14,854 nt of DNA from an uncultured Lachnospiraceae bacterium (lineage in GTDB: Bacteria; Bacillota; Clostridia; Lachnospirales; Lachnospiraceae): contig CALWEE010000017.1 of NCBI GenBank assembly GCA_944376975.1, forward strand, positions 1 to 14,854, in the 5' to 3' direction. The notes under the pieces were generated by a model. That model ran no database searches, was not told the origin of the DNA, and worked only from the letters and a program-made list of their open reading frames with translations. Below, in pieces: positions 7,192 through 14,310 of the stretch. The translations under genes were made by a program, and so were the position numbers. Position 1 is the first letter of the stretch; each line of letters opens with the position of its first letter.

Positions 7192-7605
7192 ATGATAAAG
7201 GGTGTGAAAACAGTCGGCCTTGTCTTTCTGGTGTGCGTTCTGGCCGCGGGATGCGGCCTGCTCGATACGTCCGATAAAAAGGTGTCGGATGTGGCGTTCA
7301 CCGTCGTATCGCCGGACCAGCTTCCGGAAGAAGTGACGTCGCTGATCGAGGAGCGGAAGGCGGAAGCGTTTCAGATGGCCTACAGCGATGGACAGTATAC
7401 CTATATCATCATCGGCTACGGCGAACAGCCGACGGGCGGCTACAGTATCCAGGTCAACGAGGTCTATATGGGCGCGGACGCCCTGTGGGTGGATACGGAT
7501 CTGATCGGTCCGGATGAAACAAATAACCAGGATCCGGTCCCGTCCTTTCCCTACGCGGTGGTCAAGATCGAAATGACCGACGCGACGATACAGTTTAAAA
7601 AATGA
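7192..7605 (+). CDS. Lipoprotein with PrcB C-terminal-type domain
   Basis: A 137-aa protein with a lipoprotein signal peptide: basic MIKGVK, a hydrophobic stretch, and lipobox LAAGC with Cys21 as the lipidated residue. The mature part resembles the PrcB C-terminal domain family (protease complex subunit PrcB), seen in YIIIGYGEQPTGGYSIQVNEV followed by a V-P-FPYAVVKIE segment. PrcB takes part in a protease complex in Treponema (family knowledge), but most domain members have no known role. The protein would be anchored on the outer face of the membrane. ATG 7192 follows a GGCGGGGA stretch. The gene lies alone between a terminator and sipL. A sigma-E-like promoter upstream suggests mother-cell expression during sporulation, which is inference. 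Confidence 0.8.
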   Translation: MIKGVKTVGLVFLVCVLAAGCGLLDTSDKKVSDVAFTVVSPDQLPEEVTSLIEERKAEAFQMAYSDGQYTYIIIGYGEQPTGGYSIQVNEVYMGADALWVDTDLIGPDETNNQDPVPSFPYAVVKIEMTDATIQFKK

Positions 7606-7614
7606 GCATACATT
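7586..7614 (+). promoter_or_regulatory. Candidate sigma-E promoter of sipL
   Basis: -10 CATACATT (7607-7614) matches the sigma-E consensus at 7 of 8. The -35 region CGATACA (7586-7592) keeps the ATA core at the right place, with a 14-bp spacer. It overlaps the last codons of the upstream lipoprotein gene. sipL of C. difficile is a mother-cell sporulation gene, so this sigma factor is expected. The predicted start is near 7621. Confidence 0.5.
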
Positions 7615-7666
7615 CCTCTTTGTCGGAATAACATTTAGGTAGGCGGCGCCTGAACCGACAAGGAGG
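7615..7666 (+). promoter_or_regulatory. Hairpin that covers the sipL ribosome binding site
   Basis: CCTCTTTGTCGG (7615-7626) pairs with CCGACAAGGAGG (7655-7666) over 12 bp with one G-U pair. The 3' arm contains the AGGAGG (7661-7666) that serves the sipL ATG 8 nt downstream. The 28-nt loop includes a small AGGC/GCCT hairpin (7641-7651). There is no T run, so this is not a terminator. Confidence 0.6.
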
Positions 7667-7674
7667 GATTTTTT

Positions 7675-9243
7675 ATGGAGCTTGGGAAAATTTCTGTACA
7701 TGTGCCCGTATTCAAAGGAAAGACGGACATACAGCTGACGCTGGACCATGATTTTAACGTGCCGGAGACCAAACCGGATATCGATCGGCTCATCCAGGAA
7801 AAAGGCGATATCCGCGTAACGGAAGTCAAACCCATGAAAGACAGCCTTCTCGTTCGAGGGGAGCTGGTTTTCGGCGTCCTTTATATGGGGGAAGGACCCT
7901 CGGGGCCTTTGTACGCGGCGGAAGACGCGCTGCCGTTTGAGGAGCGGGTCAATATGGACGGACTGGAAGAAACGGACACGGTGCGCGTCCTGTGGGATAT
8001 GGAAGATCTGCGGGCCGGCGTGATCAACAGCCGGAAGATCAATATCCGGTCCATCGTCGTGCTCCACGCGCAGGCCGTCCGGGTCGAGGCGATCGAAGCC
8101 GCCGCGCCCGCCCCGTCGCCGGACGGGTGCTGGAGCCGGGAAGAGACGTTTCACATCAGCCGGCTGGCGGTGTGCAAAAAAGATCAGATACGCGTCCGGG
8201 ACGAAGCGCCGATCCCGTCAAACCGTCCCAATATGATGGAGCTGATCTGGCATCAGGAAAACCTGGAAAATATGGAGATCCGCCTGATGGACGCCGGTGT
8301 GTCGGTAAGGGGCGACCTGGAGATCTTCCTGCTTTACGCGGATGAGGCTCTGGAAAATCCGGTCAACGACGTGGAACTGACCATCCCCATAGACGCCGTG
8401 ATACATCTGCCGGAAGCGTCTCAGGAAATGCTTCCCAATATCCGGCTACATATGGACCACATGAACCTGGAGATACGCAGCGATAAAGACGGCGAAGCCC
8501 GCATCGTCGGCATCGAGGCCGTCCTGGCCGCCGATATGATGATCTACGCGGAGGAGGAGGTTCGGCTTCTTCAGGATATCTATTCGCCGAAAGTCATGCT
8601 GATCCCCCAGCTGCGTCCGGTGACATTTGAGAACATCATCCTGAAAAACCAGTCCAAAGTGTCCGTGAGGGAAAAGGTGAAGCAGAAAGAAGGCGGCGGG
8701 AAGATGCTCCAGATCTGCCACGCCAAAGGCACGGTGAAGCTGGACCAGGCCGTGATGACCGATCGGGGGATCGAAGCGGAAGGCGTGGTCTATCTGAGGC
8801 TTTTGTATATATCGGACGACGACAGGCGGCCGGTGAACGCGGCCAAGGCGGCCCTGCCGTTTTCCTGTACCATCGAGACGGGGGAAGGGAATAAAAACGG
8901 GCCGTTTGAAGTCTATCCGTCCATCGAGCAGATGAGCGTGAGCATGAGCAGCGGCGATGAACTGGACGTGAAAGCGGTCCTGTCGCTGGATACGTTCGTC
9001 TATACCTCCGTGTCGGCCCGGATCATCACTGACGTGAAGGAAGAAGCGCTGGACCTGGAAAAGATCGGAAAGATGCCGGGAATGGTGGGATACATCACCA
9101 AAGAAGGAGATACCCTGTGGAAACTGGCCAAATGCTTTTTCGCGTCCCCGGAGGATATACGGGAGATCAACGGCCTGGAGAGCGATGAACTGACGCCGGG
9201 CACGCCGCTTCTGATCATGAAGAATATGGATATCCTGTCATAA
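7675..9243 (+). CDS. sipL: SipL-like spore coat morphogenetic protein, SPOCS (DUF3794) domains plus LysM
   Basis: A 522-aa cytoplasmic protein without signal peptide or membrane segment. It has repeated SPOCS/DUF3794-type beta regions, roughly residues 30-150, 170-285 and 330-455, with a LysM domain at 471-517 (VGYITKEGDTLWKLAKCFF through TPLLIM). In C. difficile, SipL binds SpoIVA through LysM and directs coat assembly around the forespore in the mother cell (family knowledge). The architecture and the position before ispE match clostridial SipL. ATG 7675 has AGGAGGG 7 nt upstream. That ribosome site is in a hairpin, and a sigma-E-like promoter lies inside the leader, so expression may depend on where the transcript starts. 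No terminator follows; the ispE promoter starts within 10 nt of the stop codon. Confidence 0.9.
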   Translation: MELGKISVHVPVFKGKTDIQLTLDHDFNVPETKPDIDRLIQEKGDIRVTEVKPMKDSLLVRGELVFGVLYMGEGPSGPLYAAEDALPFEERVNMDGLEETDTVRVLWDMEDLRAGVINSRKINIRSIVVLHAQAVRVEAIEAAAPAPSPDGCWSREETFHISRLAVCKKDQIRVRDEAPIPSNRPNMMELIWHQENLENMEIRLMDAGVSVRGDLEIFLLYADEALENPVNDVELTIPIDAVIHLPEASQEMLPNIRLHMDHMNLEIRSDKDGEARIVGIEAVLAADMMIYAEEEVRLLQDIYSPKVMLIPQLRPVTFENIILKNQSKVSVREKVKQKEGGGKMLQICHAKGTVKLDQAVMTDRGIEAEGVVYLRLLYISDDDRRPVNAAKAALPFSCTIETGEGNKNGPFEVYPSIEQMSVSMSSGDELDVKAVLSLDTFVYTSVSARIITDVKEEALDLEKIGKMPGMVGYITKEGDTLWKLAKCFFASPEDIREINGLESDELTPGTPLLIMKNMDILS

Positions 9244-9251
9244 AATAAAAC

Positions 9252-9280
9252 TTGCGAAAACCGGTCGCCGCCTGTATACT
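9252..9280 (+). promoter_or_regulatory. Sigma-A promoter of ispE
   Basis: -35 TTGCGA (9252-9257), 17-bp spacer, -10 TATACT (9275-9280). The -10 sits in TGTATAC (9273-9279), which recurs 23 bp downstream at 9296-9302. The same TTGCG./17/TATACT layout is found before ddl. Confidence 0.72.
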
Positions 9281-9330
9281 GGGGATAGAGGATACTGTAT
9301 ACAAAAAACAATCAAAGGATGAGTGTTGCG

Positions 9331-10209
9331 ATGGATACGATTCAGTTAAGGGCGATGGGTAAGATAAATCTGGCGTTGGACGTATTGGGACGGCTGGAGA
9401 ACGGTTATCACGAAGTCCGCATGATCATGCAGACGGTGCAGCTTTATGACCGGGTGACCCTGACGCTCCGGGAAGACGCGGATATCGTGATCCATACGAA
9501 CCTTCCTTTTCTGCCGACAGATAAAAACAATATCGCGTGGAAAGCCGCCCGGCTTATGGCCGATACCTTTGGCCTGGACCGGGGCGTGGACGTGGATATC
9601 GAAAAACATATCCCGGTGGCGGCCGGCATGGCCGGCGGCAGTACAGACGCGGCCGCCGTGCTTTTCGGCATGAACCGGCTGTTCGGCCTGGGCCAGCCCA
9701 TGAAACGGCTGATGGAGCTGGGCGTAACCCTGGGGGCGGACGTACCTTACTGCCTGATGCGGGGGACGGCCCTGTCCGAAGGGATCGGCGAGATCTTAAC
9801 GCCGCTGCCTGCCCTTCCGGACTGTCATATCCTGATCGCCAAGCCGGGCGTCAGCGTATCGACCCGGTCGGTATACGAGCGGATCGACAGCTGCGGCGTT
9901 CCTTCCCATCCGGATATCGACGGGATGATCGGGGCGCTTAAGGCGAACGATCTGGACGGCGTGGCGGACCGGATGGCCAACGTGCTGGAGGCCGTGACCA
10001 TCGCGGCCCATCCGCAGATCGACGCGATCAAACAGACGATGAAAGATTGCGGCGCGAAAAACGCGCTGATGAGCGGCAGCGGACCGACCGTATTCGGCCT
10101 GTTCGACGACAAGGCCAAAGCGATCCGGGCAAAAGAGGAACTCCGCGCCGGAAGGAAAGCCCGCCAGATCTATCTGACGAAGGCTTTCAACCGCAGGAAA
10201 AGGAGGTAG
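9331..10209 (+). CDS. ispE: 4-diphosphocytidyl-2-C-methyl-D-erythritol kinase (IspE)
   Basis: IspE phosphorylates CDP-methylerythritol with ATP in the MEP isoprenoid pathway, in the cytoplasm. It is a 292-aa GHMP kinase. The N-terminal motif AMGKINLALDVLGRLENGYHEV carries catalytic Lys11. The ATP loop PVAAGMAGGSTDAAA spans 95-109, the catalytic Asp is Asp137 in GADVPYCLMRG, and the C-terminal GHMP motif is LMSGSGPTVFGLF. The start at ATG 9331 is chosen because AAAGGA (9314-9319) lies 11 nt upstream; the in-frame ATG at 9319 adds four residues but overlaps that site. The C-terminus ends NRRKRR, and the final Arg-Arg codons AGG AGG form the ribosome site of the next gene. Own promoter; co-transcribed with the GntR regulator. 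Confidence 0.95.
   Translation: MDTIQLRAMGKINLALDVLGRLENGYHEVRMIMQTVQLYDRVTLTLREDADIVIHTNLPFLPTDKNNIAWKAARLMADTFGLDRGVDVDIEKHIPVAAGMAGGSTDAAAVLFGMNRLFGLGQPMKRLMELGVTLGADVPYCLMRGTALSEGIGEILTPLPALPDCHILIAKPGVSVSTRSVYERIDSCGVPSHPDIDGMIGALKANDLDGVADRMANVLEAVTIAAHPQIDAIKQTMKDCGAKNALMSGSGPTVFGLFDDKAKAIRAKEELRAGRKARQIYLTKAFNRRKRR
10201..10206 (+). promoter_or_regulatory. Ribosome binding site of the GntR gene made of the last two ispE sense codons
   Basis: AGGAGG at 10201-10206 encodes the last two Arg of IspE. The stop TAG (10207-10209) follows at once, and the next ATG is at 10213. Ribosomes ending ispE would sit on this site, so translational coupling is likely. Confidence 0.75.
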
Positions 10210-10212
10210 ACA

Positions 10213-10896
10213 ATGCACAATTTTCAGATGAACATCATCAATAATTATCTCCCGCTCCGGGACGTGGTGTTTTATACGCTGCGCCAGGCCATATTAAAGG
10301 GAGAACTGAAGCCGGGCGAACGGCTCATGGAGATGCAGCTGGCCAATCAGCTGGGCGTCAGCCGGACGCCGATCCGGGAAGCGATCCGCAAGCTGGAACT
10401 GGAAGGACTGGTCCTTATGATCCCCCGGCGGGGAGCGGTGGTGGCCAAGATCACGGAAAAGGACCTGCGGGACGTGCTGGAAGTGCGCACCTCCCTTGAA
10501 AAGCTGGCCATCGAGCTGGCCTGCGACCGCATGAGCGACGAAACGATCCCCGAACTTGACCGGGCGCTGGACGCGTTCAAAGAGGCGCTGAAGAAGGAAG
10601 ACCTGACGGCTCAGGCGGAACGGGATGAACAGTTCCACGACGTGATCTTCAAGAGCACGGACAATCAGCGGCTCATACAGATGCTCAACAACCTGCGTGA
10701 ACAGATGTACCGGTACCGGCTGGAATATCTGAAGGACGCCAGTTCCCATGACCGGCTCGCGCGGGAACACGAAGCGATCATAGACGCCCTTAAGGCGCGG
10801 GATAAAAAGAAAGGCGCCGATATCATCGTCAGCCACATCTACAACCAGGAGCAGGCGGTGATACGCAAGATCCAGGAAGACTCGGATAAAAACTGA
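10213..10896 (+). CDS. GntR-family transcriptional regulator with FCD domain
   Basis: A 227-aa regulator. The N-terminal winged helix (about 13-80) contains ILKGELKPGERL and the recognition region LANQLGVSRTPIREAIRKLE (43-62). The C-terminal FCD helical domain holds the usual metal or ligand pocket residues Asp138, His142, His186 and His208, all conserved. FCD regulators sense small organic acids or sugar acids; the ligand here is unknown. The start is ATG 10213 with an ideal AGGAGG 6 nt upstream, three bases after the ispE stop, so the two genes form a coupled pair. A strong terminator follows. Its targets are not evident; neither the ispE promoter nor the ger leader shows an unmistakable GntR operator. 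Confidence 0.92.
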   Translation: MHNFQMNIINNYLPLRDVVFYTLRQAILKGELKPGERLMEMQLANQLGVSRTPIREAIRKLELEGLVLMIPRRGAVVAKITEKDLRDVLEVRTSLEKLAIELACDRMSDETIPELDRALDAFKEALKKEDLTAQAERDEQFHDVIFKSTDNQRLIQMLNNLREQMYRYRLEYLKDASSHDRLAREHEAIIDALKARDKKKGADIIVSHIYNQEQAVIRKIQEDSDKN

Positions 10897-10927
10897 AAGC
10901 AGCCGTCCCTGGACGGATAAAAGCCAG

Positions 10928-10960
10928 AACCTCTGCGCATAATGTGTGCAGAGGTTTTTT
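10928..10960 (+). terminator. Intrinsic terminator after the GntR gene
   Basis: AACCTCTGCGCA (10928-10939) pairs with TGTGCAGAGGTT (10945-10956) over 12 bp with one G-U pair and a 5-nt loop. Six T (10955-10960) complete it. It separates the ispE-gntR unit from the germination operon. Confidence 0.9.
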
Positions 10961-10988
10961 GCGCGATACGCCCGTTGGGCGGCCGCCG

Positions 10989-11002
10989 CGCTCGCGCGAG
11001 CG
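10989..11002 (+). repeat. Perfect 14-bp GC-rich palindrome in the leader of the germination operon
   Basis: CGCTCGCGCGAGCG reads the same on both strands. It lies 52 nt before the GerA-family start, in a gene-free stretch (10961-11054) with no clear sigma-A promoter. It could be a regulator site or a short hairpin; no family is recognised. Confidence 0.35.
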
Positions 11003-11054
11003 GACATCCGACGCGGACAGGAAAACCATCCTCATAAAGAAAGGAAGGGAGCAG

Positions 11055-12539
11055 ATGACATTTTCCGGATGCCTGGACGCCGATATCCAGACGATCGAAA
11101 AGCGTTTCGCCGGATGCGCGGATATCGTCAGCCGGACCGTCCATGTGGGCGAGAGCCGGCTGTATCTGGTATATGTGGATTCCATGATCGACAGGGATCT
11201 GGTGGAAGGCGAGTTTATCAAGAATATGATGTACGGCGTTGAAAAGATGCCCAAAGAAGACGCCCTGGGATACGTGAAAGACGACTGTATGCCCACGGCG
11301 GGCGTCAACGTAGTCCGGACCGTGGAGGAAGGGATCGATCTGGTGTTGGGCGGCGATACGCTGGCGCTGATGGACGGGTGCGCCTGGGGGCTGGTCATAT
11401 CCAGCAAAAAGCTGCCCCTTCGAGGCGTTCAGACGGCGGAGACCGAAGCGACCCTTCGGGGGCCGAAGGACAGCTTTACCGAATCCATGCGGGTCAATAC
11501 CGTGCTGATCCGCCGGCGGATCCGGGATACGAACCTGAAGACGATCCAGAAGAAGGTGGGGCGGCGTTCCCGGACCGACGTGACCATCCTGTATATGGAA
11601 GATATCGTCCGTCCGGGCATCGTGGCGGAAGTGGAAAGGCGCATGGACGCTTTTGAGATCGACGGCATATTTGACAGCGGCAGCCTGGAGCAGCTGATCG
11701 AGAAAAAATGGTATTCGCCTTTTCCCCAGTTCCAGTCCACCGAACGGCCGGATAAGACCGCGTCCGCCCTTTTGGAAGGCCGGGTGGCGGTGGTGGTGGA
11801 CAATTCGCCTATGGTCCTTTTGCTGCCGACCACGCTGAACTGTTTTTTTCAGGCGTCGGACGATTATTACAACCGGTGGGGAACGGTCTGTTTTGTCCGC
11901 GTTCTCCGGTATATCGCGGCCATACTGGCCATGATCTTACCCGCGCTGTACATCGGCGTAGCCTGTTACCATCCGGATATGCTGCCCACCAACCTGGAAC
12001 TGTCGTTCGCGGCCAGCCGTTACGGCGTCCCCTTTCCCATGCCCGTGGAAGTGCTGTTGATGGAACTGGCTTTTGAGCTTTTGCGGGAAGCCGGCATACG
12101 GCTGCCCGGACCCATGGGGAGCGCCCTTGGCATCGTGGGCGGCCTGATCATCGGACAGGCGGCGGTGGACGCCAATATCGTCAGCCCGATCGTGGTGATC
12201 GTGGTGGCCCTGACGGCGCTGGCGTCGTTCACCATTCCCAATGAAGGCTTCGCCTCCGCTTTCCGCCTGGTCAAATTCTATCTTATTTTTCTCAGTACGT
12301 TCCTGGGGCTTTACGGACTGGTCCTGGGCATCATCACCGTCTTTATCCATCTGGCCTCCCTGGAAAGCTTCGGCATCCCTTATCTGATGCCTTTCGCGGC
12401 GGTCCACGCGGAACACAGCCGGGATATGCAGGACAGTATCGTAAGGAAGCCGTTGTTCATGATGAAGAAGCGGCCCATATTCGCCAGGGGCGGCCAGCGG
12501 ACCCGATACAGGAAAAAAGAGAAAGGCGGGGATCGATAG
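11055..12539 (+). CDS. GerA-family spore germination protein (germinant receptor A subunit)
   Basis: A 494-aa protein of the GerA/SpoVAF family. The soluble N-terminal half (about 1-270) ends in the signature region DSGSLEQLIEKKWYSPFPQF, STERPDK and ALLEGRVAVVVDNSP. Hydrophobic membrane segments follow from about residue 280 (RYIAAILAMILPALYIGVACY; GIVGGLIIGQAAVDANIV; IVVIVVALTALASF; VKFYLIFLSTFLGLYGLVLGII). The C-terminal tail is strongly basic. In spores the A subunit sits in the inner membrane with B and C subunits; GerA-type A subunits are reported to form nutrient-gated channels. ATG 11055 has GGAAGGGAG just upstream; frame upstream of it reaches into the terminator and is not conserved-looking. 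The stop TAG abuts the ATG of the next gene with no gap, so the two are coupled. Confidence 0.93.
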   Translation: MTFSGCLDADIQTIEKRFAGCADIVSRTVHVGESRLYLVYVDSMIDRDLVEGEFIKNMMYGVEKMPKEDALGYVKDDCMPTAGVNVVRTVEEGIDLVLGGDTLALMDGCAWGLVISSKKLPLRGVQTAETEATLRGPKDSFTESMRVNTVLIRRRIRDTNLKTIQKKVGRRSRTDVTILYMEDIVRPGIVAEVERRMDAFEIDGIFDSGSLEQLIEKKWYSPFPQFQSTERPDKTASALLEGRVAVVVDNSPMVLLLPTTLNCFFQASDDYYNRWGTVCFVRVLRYIAAILAMILPALYIGVACYHPDMLPTNLELSFAASRYGVPFPMPVEVLLMELAFELLREAGIRLPGPMGSALGIVGGLIIGQAAVDANIVSPIVVIVVALTALASFTIPNEGFASAFRLVKFYLIFLSTFLGLYGLVLGIITVFIHLASLESFGIPYLMPFAAVHAEHSRDMQDSIVRKPLFMMKKRPIFARGGQRTRYRKKEKGGDR

Positions 12540-14276
12540 ATGTTTTCGGATAATAAAAAAATATCTTCTCATCAGATGGCAAGATTGCTCATATTCGACC
12601 TGTTCACCTGCGCGGCCCTGTACCTTCCCGGGGCGTTGGCCAAGGCGGCCCTTCACGAGATCCTTTTGTCGGCGCTGGCGGGCCTGTTGGTCGCGTGGGC
12701 GGCAGGCGAGGTCTTCGTGTGGAGCGCGGACCGGTGCCAGGGGAGTTTCCTGGCGGCGGCGCGGAAGCGGTGCGGGAGCGGGGCGCCGGCGGTGTGGGCC
12801 TTTTTCGGCTTCCGTTGTCTGTTCACGCTGGTCTTTATGCTGTATGTGTTCGTGAAGGTCCTGAAGCAGACGTTTTTGTACAGCGCGTCTTCCCTTGCCC
12901 TGGCGGCGTCCATGGCGCTTGTCCTTGTGTATGCCTGCCTGAGAGGGACCCAGGTACGGGCGCGGCTGGCGGAGATCCTGTTTTATCTGATCCTCGTGCC
13001 CATTTTGTGCATCAGTCTTTTTTCCCTGCCGGAGGCGGATTTTAGCCAGATCGTCCGTTTGGACGGTTTTTCCGGGGCGGGATGGCTTAGGGGCGTCCTC
13101 GTCGTGACGGCCCTTTTTATGCCGGTGGAATGGTTCCTGTTTACGGAAGAAGCGCGCAGCCGGAGCAAGAACCGGCAGGTCATGACGGCGGCGGTGCTGA
13201 CCGGAGGCGGCCTGGCGCTTGTCATCGTGCTGCTGTGCGTCTGCGTGCTCACGCCGGAGAAGATGGCCAAAGAGCCCTGGCCCGGCGTGCTTTTGATGCA
13301 GATCGTGCGCATACCCGGCGGTTTCCTTTCCCGGCAGGACGGCCTTATGCTTTCCTTCTGGATATTTGGCATGTTCATGAGCCTGTCGGGCGCCTTGTCC
13401 CACAGCGCCCGGCTGTTTCGCATGACCGTGGGGAAGGGCAGCCATAAAGCCTGGCTTTCGCTGACCGCCGCCCTGGCCTGCGCCGCCGCGCTGACGGCGC
13501 AAAAGGGGGAAGGCTTTGACCAGATCTATTTTACGGCCATGCTCCTGACCTTTCCCGTGTCCCTGGGGATCGCCCTGTACGTGGCGGACGTCCGGGGAAA
13601 ACGGCGGATCCTGACAGGATTTTTGGCCGCGGTCATGGGGGCGGGCGTCCTTATGTCCGTCGGATGCGCCCGCTACGTGGCCCTTGAGGACCGGGCGTTT
13701 GTCATGGCCGTCGGCATCGATAAAGAAGACGGGGGATACCGGATCAGTTTCGCTTTTCCGGATCTGGCGAAGCTGACGGGAAACGGCAAAGGAGGATACG
13801 AAGAACCGGTATCTTTTTCCGGGAAAAGCCTGGCGGAGGCAGAGCTCGCGTACGAAAAAACGGGGAAAGGGTCGGTGGATTACGGACAGGTGAAAGTGAT
13901 CGTCCTGGGGGAGGATCTTCTGGACGATGAAAAAGCGCTGGCGGATATACTGGGGGAAATGACCGACGATCCAAAGTTCGCCCGGACGATCCTTCTGTGC
14001 GGCGTCCGGGGAAAGGCGGAAGATCTGATCCGGCTGGACGGCGATATGGACGGATCCATCGGCATATATCTGGAAGAACTGTTTGAGAACAACGGAGAAA
14101 AACTGGGCTACGAAACCGTCATCCTCAACGACGCGGCGGGGATGGACCCGTCCGGCAATGGCCGGACGCTCGCGTTGCCCATGCTGGAAATAGAGGGAAA
14201 ACGGCCGGTACTTAAAGACAGGATCTCCATTTTTGTTCTTGCGCATCCCGGAATGTCACTGTATACTGTTGGTTAG
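12540..14276 (+). CDS. Fused GerB-type germination permease and shortened GerC-type lipoprotein domain
   Basis: A 578-aa single reading frame. Residues 1 to about 352 look like a GerAB permease of the APC superfamily: about ten hydrophobic segments, opening ISSHQMARLLIFDLFTC and ALYLPGA. Then KRR and a signal-like stretch (357-375) lead to Cys376 in MSVGC, followed by LEDRAFVMAVGIDKEDGGY, the start of a mature GerC lipoprotein. GerC proteins usually run 370-400 aa, but only 203 residues follow Cys376, so the first domain is kept and the C-terminal region is absent. The lipobox is poor, with Ser at -3. With ten segments the signal would act as an eleventh and place the GerC part outside, as in normal GerC. 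The last 13 residues overlap the ddl promoter and look non-homologous. Confidence 0.87.
   Translation: MFSDNKKISSHQMARLLIFDLFTCAALYLPGALAKAALHEILLSALAGLLVAWAAGEVFVWSADRCQGSFLAAARKRCGSGAPAVWAFFGFRCLFTLVFMLYVFVKVLKQTFLYSASSLALAASMALVLVYACLRGTQVRARLAEILFYLILVPILCISLFSLPEADFSQIVRLDGFSGAGWLRGVLVVTALFMPVEWFLFTEEARSRSKNRQVMTAAVLTGGGLALVIVLLCVCVLTPEKMAKEPWPGVLLMQIVRIPGGFLSRQDGLMLSFWIFGMFMSLSGALSHSARLFRMTVGKGSHKAWLSLTAALACAAALTAQKGEGFDQIYFTAMLLTFPVSLGIALYVADVRGKRRILTGFLAAVMGAGVLMSVGCARYVALEDRAFVMAVGIDKEDGGYRISFAFPDLAKLTGNGKGGYEEPVSFSGKSLAEAELAYEKTGKGSVDYGQVKVIVLGEDLLDDEKALADILGEMTDDPKFARTILLCGVRGKAEDLIRLDGDMDGSIGIYLEELFENNGEKLGYETVILNDAAGMDPSGNGRTLALPMLEIEGKRPVLKDRISIFVLAHPGMSLYTVG
14239..14267 (+). 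promoter_or_regulatory. Sigma-A promoter of ddl inside the germination fusion gene
   Basis: -35 TTGCGC (14239-14244), 17-bp spacer, -10 TATACT (14262-14267). The -10 is also the Tyr-Thr codon pair near the end of the upstream protein. The predicted start near 14274 coincides with that gene's stop codon, about 37 nt before the ddl ATG. Confidence 0.7.
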
Positions 14277-14310
14277 TGATTGAAGTCAAACAGTGATCGA
14301 GGTGTTTATC

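Noticed and set aside
7615..7666. The sipL leader hairpin as a terminator or riboswitch
   Set aside because: There is no T run after the stem, and the structure is too small and simple for any known riboswitch class.
13590..13680. The GerB-GerC junction as a sequencing frameshift that merged two genes
   Set aside because: Both parts are in the same frame without a break, the junction keeps a signal-like hydrophobic stretch, and no separate start with a ribosome site is seen there. Read data would still be needed to exclude an error.
11937..14246. Antisense open frame of 769 codons opposite the germination genes
   Set aside because: The protein is rich in Arg, His, Gln, Gly and Pro without any domain, and lies opposite two clear membrane protein genes. 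Long reverse frames are expected from GC-rich codon use.
14277..14310. Remaining GerC C-terminal sequence in another frame after the fusion stop
   Set aside because: Only 34 bases lie between the stop and ddl, so the missing region is deleted, not frameshifted.
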